A stretch of 64,000 nt of DNA from CAZAMB01 sp964486335 (GCA_964486335.1 CAZAMB010000011.1:119226-183225); one strand, 5' to 3'. Shown: positions 36,680 through 45,496, numbered from the stretch's first letter. The notes: generated by a model not told the origin, from the sequence alone. Translations and numbers: made by a program.

Positions 36680-37303
36680 ATGACAAGGCATTGGAAAGGA
36701 ACAGGATTTGTAGTTTTGGTTGTGGCGGCGGCTGTTGGAGGCTGTCAAGGCCCAGTGGCGTTCAATTATTACGATCAGGATCCGTCACCTCCGCCACCAC
36801 GTTACGTCGTGGTGGAACAGGGGCATGTTTGCGGGCCGGGATGCCACCATTATTGGGACGGCGGTCGCTATGTCGTTGTGAAGCGCGGACACGTGCACGG
36901 TCCGGGTTGCGGTCATTTCCTTCACGACGGTCGGTGGATCATCTCGGCGTCGATCGGCGGCGGGCATATCGATGTGGATGCACGGCACGTTTGCGGCCCG
37001 GGATGCTCACACTATTGGGACGGCGGGCGATATGTCGTTGTCGAGCGACACCGTCACGGGCCGGGTTGTGGTCACGTTTTGAACGGCGGCAAATGGATTG
37101 TGGTTTCGGCTGGCCGGGGGCCTGCGGTTCGGGTGCATGAGCCTCCGGCGCGGGTTGTGCGCATTCCTGCTCCGCCGGGGCCGGTGAATGCGTTTGTTTT
37201 TGATCGTCGCGGGAGCAAGTGGATTCGGGTCAAGGGCAAGCACGTTCACGGTCCGGGCTGCGGACATGTGATTGTCGAAGGGCACTGGTGCCTGCACGAT
37301 TAG
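36680..37303 (+). CDS. Lipoprotein with His/Cys-rich HGPGCGH repeats
   Basis: 207 residues with a lipoprotein signal (lipobox AVGGC, Cys ~22) and then five copies of a ~21-residue unit: H-x-[CH]-GPGC-x-H followed by a WDGGRYVVV/LNGGKWIVV strand pair. Copies 1 and 3 carry HVCGPGC, copies 2, 4 and 5 H(V/R)HGPGCGH. After copy 4 a Pro-rich spacer (PPARVVRIPAPPGP) separates the last copy. Eleven or so His plus six Cys in fixed positions suggest transition-metal binding; this is inference, as no characterised family is recognised. AGGAGG lies 8 bp before ATG. Monocistronic. Confidence 0.78.
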   Translation: MTRHWKGTGFVVLVVAAAVGGCQGPVAFNYYDQDPSPPPPRYVVVEQGHVCGPGCHHYWDGGRYVVVKRGHVHGPGCGHFLHDGRWIISASIGGGHIDVDARHVCGPGCSHYWDGGRYVVVERHRHGPGCGHVLNGGKWIVVSAGRGPAVRVHEPPARVVRIPAPPGPVNAFVFDRRGSKWIRVKGKHVHGPGCGHVIVEGHWCLHD

Positions 37304-37416
37304 CGCGGGTTCAACACAATGATCACGACTGACCTGAAAGTTCATCAATTGCGATCGCGCTGAATCGGCGTTTCCACCGAAGCCGATCAAGAGCCTCTCG
37401 ATCTCGGAAACGCTAA

Positions 37417-37489
37417 TGGGCCTGGAGGGATTCGAACCCCCGACCAAGCGATTATGAGTCGCCTGCTCTAACCGCTGAGCTACAGGCCC
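37417..37489 (-). tRNA. tRNA-Ile2 (anticodon CAT, expected lysidine-modified)
   Basis: Acceptor GGGCCTG/CAGGCCC, anticodon loop CTCATAA. The anticodon arm AGGCGACTCATAATCGCTTG is the same as in E. coli tRNA-Ile2 (ileX), so it is more likely Ile2, modified by TilS and reading AUA, than tRNA-Met. CCA is not encoded. Confidence 0.88.
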
Positions 37490-37506
37490 TTCGCCGGGAA
37501 AGGGTC

Positions 37507-37535
37507 ATTCGACCCGTGATGCCGCTGTGCGTCAA
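37507..37535 (-). promoter_or_regulatory. Candidate promoter for tRNA-Ile2
   Basis: On the minus strand: TTGACG (37535-37530), 17-bp spacer, TCGAAT (37512-37507). It overlaps the end of the Rieske gene. Confidence 0.45.
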
Positions 37536-37840
37536 ACGCCCGTTGATTTCTCGATCCAAACCCAGCCGTCTTCAATCCTCGCCGGATAGGTGTTCACCCG
37601 AGCCTTGGGAGATTCAACGCAAGCGCCAGTGTCGAGGCGAAATCGCCATTCGTGAAGTGGACACGTGACGACTCCCCGGCAGACTTCGCCGGCCGAGAGG
37701 TTGCCGCCCGAATGAGGACAAGTGTTGTCGATGACGGCCACACCGCCGCCGTCGATGAGGAACACCGCCAACTCGCGTCCGGCGTGCTCAATAAACGTGC
37801 CGGCGTCGGGACGGCACCGCGAAACGGGAATCAACTTCAC
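37532..37840 (-). CDS. Rieske-type [2Fe-2S] ferredoxin
   Basis: 102 residues, the normal size of soluble Rieske ferredoxins and NirD-like proteins. The cluster ligands are in NTCPHSGGNLS (Cys, His) and VTCPLHEWRFRLDTG (Cys, His), with correct 16-18-residue spacing; the sequence opens with a KLIPVSRCRPDAGTFIEHAGRELAVF-like strand set. The start is uncertain: GTG 37840 fits the domain boundary, while the frame continues to a TTG at 37933. No reductase or oxygenase partner is nearby, so its electron acceptor is unknown. Confidence 0.82.
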   Translation of the reverse strand: MKLIPVSRCRPDAGTFIEHAGRELAVFLIDGGGVAVIDNTCPHSGGNLSAGEVCRGVVTCPLHEWRFRLDTGACVESPKARVNTYPARIEDGWVWIEKSTGV

Positions 37841-37979
37841 CGTGGATGGAATCAAGTCGTTGCTCTTGAAGAAGAAGGACTTGTCGGTCGTGCGCGTGCG
37901 ACAACAATGATTGAACGCCGTTGGAACATCCAATCACCATTTGGTGAAAGCGGGCGACTGGGCGTCGGCCGGAATTGCA

Positions 37980-40262
37980 TCAGCCGCCGTAATAGCCGCG
38001 GATGATTTCGCTGGCCTTGTTGGACGCGAGGTTGATCGCACCGAGTGCCTGGCTGCACGCGGTGCGAAGGACCAGATCGCTTTCCTCGCGGGCGATCCGC
38101 ACGAGCTCGTTGATTTGCGCATCCTCCAGCAAGTTGCCGTGGTTCCGGGCGGATTCAGCCAGCGAAATGAACGCCGCCATTCGCATCGTTTGAGTCTGCC
38201 GGGAATCGAGCGCGACATGGGCGATGCCTCGCTGCGCCGCCGGCGCGGGAATGAGCGCAAGCACCGACGCGGCCGTTGTCCGCAGCTTCTCGTCCGGCGC
38301 GGCGAGCGCGCCGAGAAGTGCCGGCGCGGCATCGGCGACGTTGAACACCGAGCGACCGTCGATGGCGATCCGTCGCAGCGTCTCGGCGGATTGCAGAGCG
38401 ATCGATGCGGTCAGATCGGGACTAAGCGGCGTTTGACCGGTTCGGCCACGCACGCGATCGAGAGCGGCGCGAACGGACGACTCGTCGGCTGCGGCGTCCA
38501 CACGATCCACGTATTCGTCGCGCCGCGAAAACTCCTCAGCGAAGACATCCTGCGACGGTTTGACCAGTAGGACGACCGGAGACTTGGCGAATCGGAACTC
38601 ATTTCGCATTCGGCCCAGCGCCTCGGTGACGTTGGGTTCGGCGAGATCCGTCGCGACGTAAACGCCGCTTAACTGTTGAAACTCCGTGCGGACGCGATCG
38701 AGAGCCTTGAAGAAATCGGAATCGACGACCACTTCGGCTCCCGCGTTTCGCAGCATTCCCGCGACGCGATTGGCATTGTCCAGGTCGCGATCCACGACAA
38801 GGAACTGCTCCTGCCCGCTCAGCGCCAATGCGCCGCCGAGAACCGGAATCACTAACTGCGAATCGGAGAAGGCGGACTTGGGCAGCGCCGCCCCGAGTGC
38901 AAGCGCCGCTCGGATGCGAACCACGTTGTCCGGAAAGCGAAGGCTCTGCGTCAGCGGCTGGCGAACATCTTCGGAACCGATCAGCGAGGCCTCGCCGGCG
39001 GTAATTCGAAGCGCCTCAATTGCTCCCAAAGCCATGGCGGCATCGTTATCCTTGACGGCCCGGCCGAGCACCAAATGGGCGTATCGCGGACCGGCCGCCT
39101 GACTGAAGTACAGTGCACGAGGAAAATTGGCCGGTCGAGTGGCGTCGGCTTCGCCTTCTTCTTTCGGATCACCGCTCTCGACGTTCAGGCCGAGTCTTGC
39201 CTCGCGACGGACGTTGGACGCAAGCCAAAGGGCGATGGCGTCGGTGTGATCATTGCGGCTGACAAGCGACTCCTCCGCGCAGCGCATGGCCATGACCGGA
39301 CCGAAAATCTTCCTCGGCACGATTATGGGCTTCACGGATCGCGCCGCGGCGTCCCAGTACCATACGTTAGCGGAATCGAGCCGAGGATCGGCGCGAACGG
39401 CTTCGTCTTCGTTCAGGTAACGATCGGCCAGTTGAAAGAACAGCTCGTCGCTCGTTCCCGGAAACGATCGTCCGGAACGAGACTCGATGCGTCGGACGGC
39501 CGCTTCGGCGGCGGACTTGACCTCCGGGGTCGAGGTCGAATCACTCTCTGCCTTGCGAAGGTACGGAATCGCCTGCGGATAGCCGATTTCGCCGAGCGCG
39601 AAGATCAGGTTTTGCCGGATGGCGTTGTCCTTGGTCAGAAGGGCCTGGACCATCGGACCGACGGCATCTTTTTGCAATTGTGGCAGAGCGTGAATAATCC
39701 GCGGCCAGAGGTCTTTCCTCGCGGGGTTGTGCAGCGCAGCGATTAGCGGCGGCACGGCGTATTCGCCGGCGTCGATCAGCCCGCGGATCGCGAACATTTC
39801 CTGTTGAGGCGTCCCGCCGAGGTTCTGAATGTGGCGCTCGATGCGGGCCGGGTCTTGCCTTCGCAGGTATTCGCCCTGTTGAAGAACCCTCATCACCGCC
39901 GAGGCGCTCTCCGAAATCGTCGAACTGCGAATCAGGATCAACAGAGTGTCGATCGTCTTGCGATCGCGATCGGCGATTTCGACCAGTTCCGCTGGATTGA
40001 GATCGGGATGATTGAGCAGGGTTTTGGCCAGCGCGTCGGCGGCGGTGAAGCGCCCCAAACGGGCATAATGCAGAAAATCGGTGAACGCCTGTTCGACGGT
40101 CAGATCGGGCGCCGCAGGACTGCCGGCGGGTGTTGGCGACGGCGTGTTGGTCGTTGAATCAGCCTGGGCCCGCGCGCTGCCGACCGAACTGACGGTCAGT
40201 GCGAGAGCGCCGTAGGTTAGTCCCACGCGAAGGCGGAACATCGTGCGAAACGTACCTGACAT
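37980..40262 (-). CDS. Exported HEAT-repeat protein with an embedded receiver-like segment
   Basis: 760 residues with a signal peptide (LTYGALALTVSSVGSARAQ). Helical repeats of HEAT/PBS-lyase type occur at about residues 150-260 (e.g. RQNLIFALGEIGYPQAIPYL) and again at 400-470 and 630-730 (LRTTAASVLALIP). Between them, residues ~485-570 read QFLVVDRDLDNANRVAGMLRNAG..V, VYVATDLAEPNV and PVVLLVKPSQ, the strand-helix order of a response-regulator receiver, with an Asp at the fourth-strand end but without the usual acidic pair at the first strand. GGGGA lies 8 bp before ATG 40262. Role unknown; likely a periplasmic scaffold. Confidence 0.78.
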   Translation of the reverse strand: MSGTFRTMFRLRVGLTYGALALTVSSVGSARAQADSTTNTPSPTPAGSPAAPDLTVEQAFTDFLHYARLGRFTAADALAKTLLNHPDLNPAELVEIADRDRKTIDTLLILIRSSTISESASAVMRVLQQGEYLRRQDPARIERHIQNLGGTPQQEMFAIRGLIDAGEYAVPPLIAALHNPARKDLWPRIIHALPQLQKDAVGPMVQALLTKDNAIRQNLIFALGEIGYPQAIPYLRKAESDSTSTPEVKSAAEAAVRRIESRSGRSFPGTSDELFFQLADRYLNEDEAVRADPRLDSANVWYWDAAARSVKPIIVPRKIFGPVMAMRCAEESLVSRNDHTDAIALWLASNVRREARLGLNVESGDPKEEGEADATRPANFPRALYFSQAAGPRYAHLVLGRAVKDNDAAMALGAIEALRITAGEASLIGSEDVRQPLTQSLRFPDNVVRIRAALALGAALPKSAFSDSQLVIPVLGGALALSGQEQFLVVDRDLDNANRVAGMLRNAGAEVVVDSDFFKALDRVRTEFQQLSGVYVATDLAEPNVTEALGRMRNEFRFAKSPVVLLVKPSQDVFAEEFSRRDEYVDRVDAAADESSVRAALDRVRGRTGQTPLSPDLTASIALQSAETLRRIAIDGRSVFNVADAAPALLGALAAPDEKLRTTAASVLALIPAPAAQRGIAHVALDSRQTQTMRMAAFISLAESARNHGNLLEDAQINELVRIAREESDLVLRTACSQALGAINLASNKASEIIRGYYGG

Positions 40263-40519
40263 CGAGTGATCCCCATTGCCCAGATTGAATCTAAACGCTA
40301 CGTCGCGGCGGGACGGAAATAGGGCCATGGACCCCGGACTCCGAACCTTGCGTTGAAGGGGATGAGTATAGGAAACGACGCCGATTCGTCAACGAGAAGG
40401 TCGGCATCGCATAGCCGCAACGCGGTGAGGCAACAATACCGGGTCCGGCTCGCCAAAACAGCGTTCTTCGGGCGCAGACCAGCCTTGTCGAACCATTACT
40501 TCGCAGATTCGCCGGTCGC

Positions 40520-40681
40520 TCAAATGTTCTGAATGATGGCGATTCCGCCCGCCGCGGTGATACCCAGTAGGATCGTCTGGACGAATTCGAGGAACTGGGT
40601 CGTTGTGCAGCCTCCGATTTGCAGGATAAACATTCCCGATGCCGCCAACTGCAGGCCACGTACCATTCGGTTTCCACGCAT
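40520..40681 (-). CDS. Small lipoprotein or membrane peptide (53 aa)
   Basis: A 53-residue frame: a short positively charged start, a hydrophobic run with the lipobox-like QIGGC (Cys 25), then TTTQFLEFVQT and a second hydrophobic stretch ILLGITAAGGIAII. GGGAG lies 8 bp upstream of ATG 40681. No family is recognised; similar tiny lipoproteins occur in planctomycete genomes (impression only). It is antisense to the region just upstream of the sugar transferase and divergent from it. Confidence 0.6.
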   Translation of the reverse strand: MRGNRMVRGLQLAASGMFILQIGGCTTTQFLEFVQTILLGITAAGGIAIIQNI

Positions 40682-40895
40682 CCGATATACTCCCAAGAAA
40701 AACAGGTTTGGTTCACTGGCGCCAATGCTTGCGCCTGCCGCGCCGCCGGCCGTCAATGTAATCACGATCGCCGGGCCGTCAATCAACTGTTCCGGTTTCG
40801 CGATATCGGTCGTCTTGGGCGCGGTTAACAAGAATGAGTATTCTCTTGCCCAGGTCGGGAAGCAGCGTAAGGAAACAGGCGGCAAAAAGGTGGCG

Positions 40896-41579
40896 ATGGG
40901 AATGTCGAGGACTATCCAACCCAACCTTTGGACCAGAGCCGGAAAAAGGGCCTTCGATGTGTCCTTTTCCATTATCCTATTGATCCTCTTATCTCCGCTG
41001 CTGCTCCTCGCGGCGGGGTTGATCAAATTCACGAGTCGAGGTCCGCTGTTGTTCACGCAAGATCGAGCAGGCAAGGACGGAGCGGTTTTCCGGGTCGCCA
41101 AATTCCGAACCATGCGCGCCGGCCGCACGCCTGATCCCAAGGAGCTTGTGCCGCTTGACCATCCCGACATTACGCCTGTCGGGCATTGGCTGCGGCGGTT
41201 AAAAATCGACGAACTGCCGCAGCTCGGCAACGTGCTTCGGGGAGAAATGTCCCTTGTCGGCCCGCGCCCCACGCTGCCTGATCAGGCCCGAGAGTATGAT
41301 GCGTTTCGTCGTCAGCGGTTGCTCGTGAGGCCGGGGGTCACCGGCCTGGCCCAGGTTTATTCAAGCGCGGCCGAATCCTGGGATGAACGAATTCTGTATG
41401 ACGTCGCCTATGTGCGCGCTTGCAGCCTTGGGCTGGACCTGCGGATTCTCATGCGTACCTTGCTGGTAATCCTCTTTGGTGAGGCGCGAACCACAAAACG
41501 GTTTGCCACCACCCGGTTCGCCAGCTTTGTCAGCCCGGCTGAAGCCGGATTCCATTCGCACCGAGACCATAATCTTTGA
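40896..41579 (+). CDS. Bacterial sugar transferase (undecaprenyl-phosphate glycosylphosphotransferase family)
   Basis: 227 residues: an amphipathic/membrane segment KRAFDVSFSIILLILLSPLLLLAAGLI, then KFTSRGPLLFTQDRAGKDGAVF, FRVAKFRTM, LRRLKIDELPQLGNVL and MSLVGPRP (with the catalytic Asp-Glu), PGVTGLAQV and YVRACSLGLDLRILMRTL. This is the catalytic core that links a sugar-1-phosphate to undecaprenyl phosphate, the first step of a polysaccharide or glycan, as in WcaJ/PglC-type enzymes; the large N-terminal domain of WcaJ is absent, so it is the short PglC-like form. ATG 40896 has AAAGG 5 bp upstream. No other glycan genes are adjacent. Confidence 0.9.
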   Translation: MGMSRTIQPNLWTRAGKRAFDVSFSIILLILLSPLLLLAAGLIKFTSRGPLLFTQDRAGKDGAVFRVAKFRTMRAGRTPDPKELVPLDHPDITPVGHWLRRLKIDELPQLGNVLRGEMSLVGPRPTLPDQAREYDAFRRQRLLVRPGVTGLAQVYSSAAESWDERILYDVAYVRACSLGLDLRILMRTLLVILFGEARTTKRFATTRFASFVSPAEAGFHSHRDHNL

Positions 41580-41675
41580 TGGTCGATTCGACTTGTTCTT
41601 TTGTTGCAAATGCAGCATAATGACAATGGTCATGCGGTACAGCGACCATTCCGTTGGAAGAGCGGCGAATTCGAC

Positions 41676-42536
41676 GTGAATCCTCCCAACAACAGATCAT
41701 CGACGCTTCGCGAACTCATTCGACAGGGTGTGGTCATGCTTCCGGGGGCGTACAACGCGCTTTCCGCGAGGATGATCCAACGGGAGGGCTTTGAGGCGAT
41801 CTACCTTTCCGGCGCGGTTCTGGCCAATTCAGTCGGCGGCGTACCTGATGTCGGACTGATGTCGCTGACCGAAGCCCGCGACCACGCAGATCACATTGCG
41901 CGCTCAACACCGCTGCCGATTCTCATGGACGCCGACACGGGATACGGCGGGCCGGAGAATGCGGCGCGAACGGTACGGGTGCTTGAGTCTGTCGGGGTCA
42001 GCGGGATTCATTTGGAGGATCAGGAGTTTCCCAAGCGGTGCGGGCACCTCGAAGGCAAGCGGCTGGTCCCGATGGAGGAGTTTTGCGAAAAAATCGCCGC
42101 CGCGGCCGCTGCCAAGGTGAACCGCGATTTTCTGTTGATCGCGCGAACGGACGCGCGAGGAGTCGTCGGCTATGACGAAGCGGTCCGCCGGGCGAACGCT
42201 TACCTTAAGGCGGGCGCGGATGGCATTTTTCCCGAGGCACTGGAAACGCGCGAGGAATTCGCCCGGTTTGCGAAAGACGTGCCGACGATCCTTCTCGCCA
42301 ACATGACGGAGTTTGGCAAGACGCCGATGTTGACGGCTGACGAGTTTGGCGACATGGGCTATCATCTGGTGATTTTCCCAGTCACGCTGCAGCGTATCGC
42401 CATGAAGGCGACGCAGGACGCGCTGCGAGTGCTGAAGGCGGAGAGGTCGCAAAGCAAGCTGCTGGAACGGATGCAGACGCGGCGCGAGTTGTACGACCTG
42501 TTGGGCTATGACGTGGCGACCTCGAGCAAGCCGTAA
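41676..42536 (+). CDS. prpB: Methylisocitrate lyase-type isocitrate lyase/PEP mutase enzyme
   Basis: 286 residues (GTG start 41676; an ATG at 41601 is in frame but lacks a Shine-Dalgarno). The family motifs are complete: VVMLPGAYNALSARMIQREGFEAIYLSG, LMDADTGYGGP (metal-binding Asp), LEDQEFPKRCGHLEGK with the catalytic KRCGH loop, ARTDARG and ANMTEFGKTP. With the adjacent citrate-synthase-family gene it makes the last and first steps of the methylcitrate cycle, which turns propionyl-CoA into pyruvate and succinate. The order prpB-prpC and the 18-bp spacing support this. Confidence 0.9.
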   Translation: MNPPNNRSSTLRELIRQGVVMLPGAYNALSARMIQREGFEAIYLSGAVLANSVGGVPDVGLMSLTEARDHADHIARSTPLPILMDADTGYGGPENAARTVRVLESVGVSGIHLEDQEFPKRCGHLEGKRLVPMEEFCEKIAAAAAAKVNRDFLLIARTDARGVVGYDEAVRRANAYLKAGADGIFPEALETREEFARFAKDVPTILLANMTEFGKTPMLTADEFGDMGYHLVIFPVTLQRIAMKATQDALRVLKAERSQSKLLERMQTRRELYDLLGYDVATSSKP

Positions 42537-42554
42537 CACGGCGGGAGAGCGACT

Positions 42555-43682
42555 ATGACGACAACCGACTGGAAACCCGGACTGGAAGGCATTATCGCGG
42601 GTGAAACGCGCATCTGCTGTGTCGATCAGGGGCAGTTGCTTTATCGCGGATACCCCATCAGCGAGCTGGCGGAGAAATGCGTCTTCGGCGAAGTCGCCTA
42701 CCTGTTGCTCTACGAAGAACTGCCGACGCAACCGCAACTCAAAGAGTTTCGCGAACAGTTGGCCGAGTTTCACGGACTGCGCTCTGAAGTTCTGGATACG
42801 CTGCGCAAGATTCCCGCGAAGGGCGTCCCGCTGATGTCCGTTCTGCGGACCTGTATTTCGCTGGCAAGCCATTTCGATCCCGTGCAGGGTCAGGATGTTC
42901 CCGCGCTTCGCCGTCGCGCGATTTGGCTTTTGGCACTCGCTTCAGACATCGTTGCAGCCCGTTACCGGCTGCTTAAAGGCAAGGAACCCATCGCACCCAA
43001 GAAGGGCCTCTCCCATGCCGGTCAGATGCTCTACATGTTCCACGGGACCGAACCCGACGATGTCTCCACGCGGATTCTCGACCTTACGCTCGTGCTCTAT
43101 GCCGAACACGACTTCAACGCCAGCACCTTCACGAATCGCGTCGTCGCCTCGACGGCCTCGGACATGACCTCGGCCACGGTCAGCGCCATCGGCGCGCTCA
43201 AGGGTCCGCTTCACGGAGGCGCCAACGAGGAGGCCATCGAATTGATCCTTAAGTTCAAGTCGGCCGACGAGGCCGGAAAATGGGTGCGCAATGCCCTCGA
43301 ACGCAAGGAAAAGGTGATGGGCTTCGGCCATCGTGTATACAAGCACGGAGACCATCGTGCGGCCATTCTTGAGCGCGAAATGCGCAAACTTGCCAAGCTG
43401 AGGGGACGCGAGGATCTCGTGGCCGTCTACGACGCCATCAAAGACCCCATCGTCAATAAGGAACACCCCATCTATCCGAACGTCGATTACCCCTGTGGCG
43501 TGGTCTATTATCTGATGGACCTACCGCCGGACCTGTATACGCCGCTGTTTGCCTGTAGTCGAATCGCCGGATGGTGTGCCCATTACATCGAACAGATTGC
43601 CAACAACCGAATCTACCGGCCGCTCAGCCGGTATACCGGTCCGGCGCTGCGAAGCGTGATGCCCCTCGAAAAACGCAGCTGA
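42555..43682 (+). CDS. prpC: 2-methylcitrate synthase (citrate synthase family)
   Basis: 375 residues, the normal length of the short citrate/methylcitrate synthases. It begins MTTTDWKPGLEGIIAGETRI, has GQLLYRGYPISELAE, the active-site His in KGLSHAGQML, EHDFNASTF, GALKGPLHGGANEEA and the MGFGHRVYKHGDHRA signature; the catalytic Asp lies in the NVDYPCGVVY segment. Assignment to methylcitrate rather than citrate synthase is from its place after prpB. prpD or acnD, needed for the middle step, is not in this window, so it must lie elsewhere or be replaced by an aconitase. Confidence 0.9.
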   Translation: MTTTDWKPGLEGIIAGETRICCVDQGQLLYRGYPISELAEKCVFGEVAYLLLYEELPTQPQLKEFREQLAEFHGLRSEVLDTLRKIPAKGVPLMSVLRTCISLASHFDPVQGQDVPALRRRAIWLLALASDIVAARYRLLKGKEPIAPKKGLSHAGQMLYMFHGTEPDDVSTRILDLTLVLYAEHDFNASTFTNRVVASTASDMTSATVSAIGALKGPLHGGANEEAIELILKFKSADEAGKWVRNALERKEKVMGFGHRVYKHGDHRAAILEREMRKLAKLRGREDLVAVYDAIKDPIVNKEHPIYPNVDYPCGVVYYLMDLPPDLYTPLFACSRIAGWCAHYIEQIANNRIYRPLSRYTGPALRSVMPLEKRS

Positions 43683-43829
43683 TTTTGAACTTTCCTGAAT
43701 GAAGTGATTCGGCGCGGGCGGAAAGGTTTCCCGCCGGGCCGAGGCGATGCAAATCGTCTGTCAAATTGCGGCGATTAACTTTCCTGTGCGCGACTTGCAA
43801 GAGGTTGCGGGCAGACGCATGATCGACGA

Positions 43830-44600
43830 CTACTGCGCAGGCGCTATCGTGCAGGAGCAACTGCCCGCGTTTCCCGTACAAGTCGTGGCTTCGGGAGAGT
43901 TCACGTTGCCGTCCTTGCACTTGGCCCAGTCCCCTCCGCCGTTTGGATTGCTCCCGGAAGTGCATGACGCGCCTGCCCCCGACGCGGTGCAAAAGCAGCT
44001 ATGGTTCGGCACGGTCGCGCCGCAACCGGCCGCGACGAAGCCGATATCCTCGAAAACAGGTTCGTCATTCTCAAAACGAACAGAGAGAATATGAACGACG
44101 CCGGCTTCTTCAAAAAAGGCAGCGCCCTCGACTTTCGACGATATCGAACCGCCGGGAATTGTGAGTCGATGAACAATGGGGGGCGCATCCGCCAGCATCT
44201 GCGACAGCGTGCGCAAAAGTGCCGAAGTGCCTTCGCGCGTTCCCCAAATCCGAACCAGACTTTCCGGCTTGATCATCTGTTGTTCTTTTGGAATCGGCGC
44301 GACCGACTTTCCGTCGGCATTGGTCGTCATCAAGAAACTCTTCAACCCCGTATCTTCATTTCCGACGGTCAACCAGATTTCGCCACCCCCAACCTTATAG
44401 CCCATGGACAGTGATCGCTCCGACGGGCTGATGACCGATGCACGTACCCCTCCCTTGTCGGAAGCGCCTCGCTCGGCTGTTTTTGGGGCGCGATCTGAGG
44501 CCGCAGCGCTCGACGCCCAAGGTCCGTACAACCCAATCGACGCCATTGCGATAATTCCTACCACTGACCAGCCAAACCTTCGAAGTGTTGAAGTGTTCAT
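43830..44600 (-). CDS. Exported Cys-rich protein, function unknown
   Basis: 256 residues with a signal peptide (GWSVVGIIAMASIGLYGPWASSAAAS). The mature part has a ~110-residue beta-rich domain, then a C-terminal region rich in Cys, Gly, Ser and Thr (CGATVPNHSCFCTASGAG, CTSG, CKDG, CTGNAGSCSCTI) with ten Cys in about 55 residues, suggesting disulfide cross-links. No domain is recognised. GGAG lies 7 bp before ATG 44600. Confidence 0.7.
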   Translation of the reverse strand: MNTSTLRRFGWSVVGIIAMASIGLYGPWASSAAASDRAPKTAERGASDKGGVRASVISPSERSLSMGYKVGGGEIWLTVGNEDTGLKSFLMTTNADGKSVAPIPKEQQMIKPESLVRIWGTREGTSALLRTLSQMLADAPPIVHRLTIPGGSISSKVEGAAFFEEAGVVHILSVRFENDEPVFEDIGFVAAGCGATVPNHSCFCTASGAGASCTSGSNPNGGGDWAKCKDGNVNSPEATTCTGNAGSCSCTIAPAQ

Positions 44601-44905
44601 CTCAATTCTCCAAAGAGGCGCAGTGAAAGTGAAGGTGAAGGTCGCATGACCAAGACCACCCTTCTTCGATGTTTCGGTAACTTGGCCGTTCCGACTTTAA
44701 TTGCCAACCTCCGTGCTGAAAAATATCGTTTTTATTGTAACATGGCTGGCGACAGTGGGCCTGTGCGTCAATTTCCACAGAGTAATCCGCTTTTTGGGTA
44801 ACAATCGATGATTACAATCTCACTTGGCGCGCCATTATAGACTGGGGTGAGACGCCTGCAATACGTGTCCTGGCTTGAAGTGGCCCGGGGAAGTAGTCCG
44901 AACGG
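44601..44905. other. 305-bp intergenic region, AT-rich in the middle
   Basis: 44712-44745 (GAAAAATATCG, TTTTTATTGTAA) is the most AT-rich stretch of the window. No gene, and no promoter good enough to call. Confidence 0.4.
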
Positions 44906-45496
44906 TCAGGTCGGATCCGACGGGTCGCCGATGGGCTGGCGAACGCGATCGGCGGGCACGCGAACCAAAACGGGCAGCGAGACACCCAATTGGGCTTGAG
45001 CTCGGCGAATTCGTCCAAATACTGATTCGATCGACGGGATGGTTGAATCGGGAGGTGCGATTCGATCAATCGACGATGAAGCGTCGGTCACGCGGATTTC
45101 ATGGTAAGGGCTTGCGGCCGCCTGATTGACCGCCGCGTCAGAGACCAGTTCGTTCAACGAGGTTTCACCGATGACGCGCCAGTGCGGCGATACTCGCCGG
45201 ACCATTTCCAACTGATACAGCAGCACCGGGTGAAACAATGCTTCCGGCGTGACCGCGATCCGAACCACAATAGGTGTTTCGTTCCATTTCTCCAATGCCG
45301 CCGTCCACCATTCATCGTCAAGCCAGTCGGCGAGATTTCCCGCATCGTCGGTGGTTTCAATCAGCAGTTCGGTGGGTCGAACATCCGTATCGAGGAGCAT
45401 GGGCGGTCGGTCGGGAGCGCCGAGAAGTCGCGTCGGTGCGGCCGGTGGACGGCGTGTCCGTGCTACAACCGATCTTGCTTGTTCATTTATGAACAT
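44906..45496 (-). CDS. Protein of unknown function, probably a lipoprotein with a frameshifted start
   Basis: The clear part is 196 residues from ATG 45496: DDAGNLADWLDDEWWTAALEKWNETP, a strand-helix region ending FHPVLLYQLEMVRRVSPHW, and a Pro-rich end. No family is recognised. Upstream of ATG 45496 the same frame runs on without a stop and reads FLILASSFSIAC followed by SDNSAG, a textbook lipobox, but no start codon is in frame. An ATG at 45608 would produce MTTIFLILASSFSIAC if one base of the AAAA run at 45593-45596 (plus strand) were removed. The real gene therefore probably spans 44906-45608 with a one-base shift (assembly error or mutation). Confidence 0.6.
   Translation of the reverse strand: MFINEQARSVVARTRRPPAAPTRLLGAPDRPPMLLDTDVRPTELLIETTDDAGNLADWLDDEWWTAALEKWNETPIVVRIAVTPEALFHPVLLYQLEMVRRVSPHWRVIGETSLNELVSDAAVNQAAASPYHEIRVTDASSSIDRIAPPDSTIPSIESVFGRIRRAQAQLGVSLPVLVRVPADRVRQPIGDPSDPT

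Noticed and set aside
44702..44728. Promoter TTGCCA-17-TATCGT on the plus strand
   Set aside because: No gene lies downstream on that strand for more than 1 kb.
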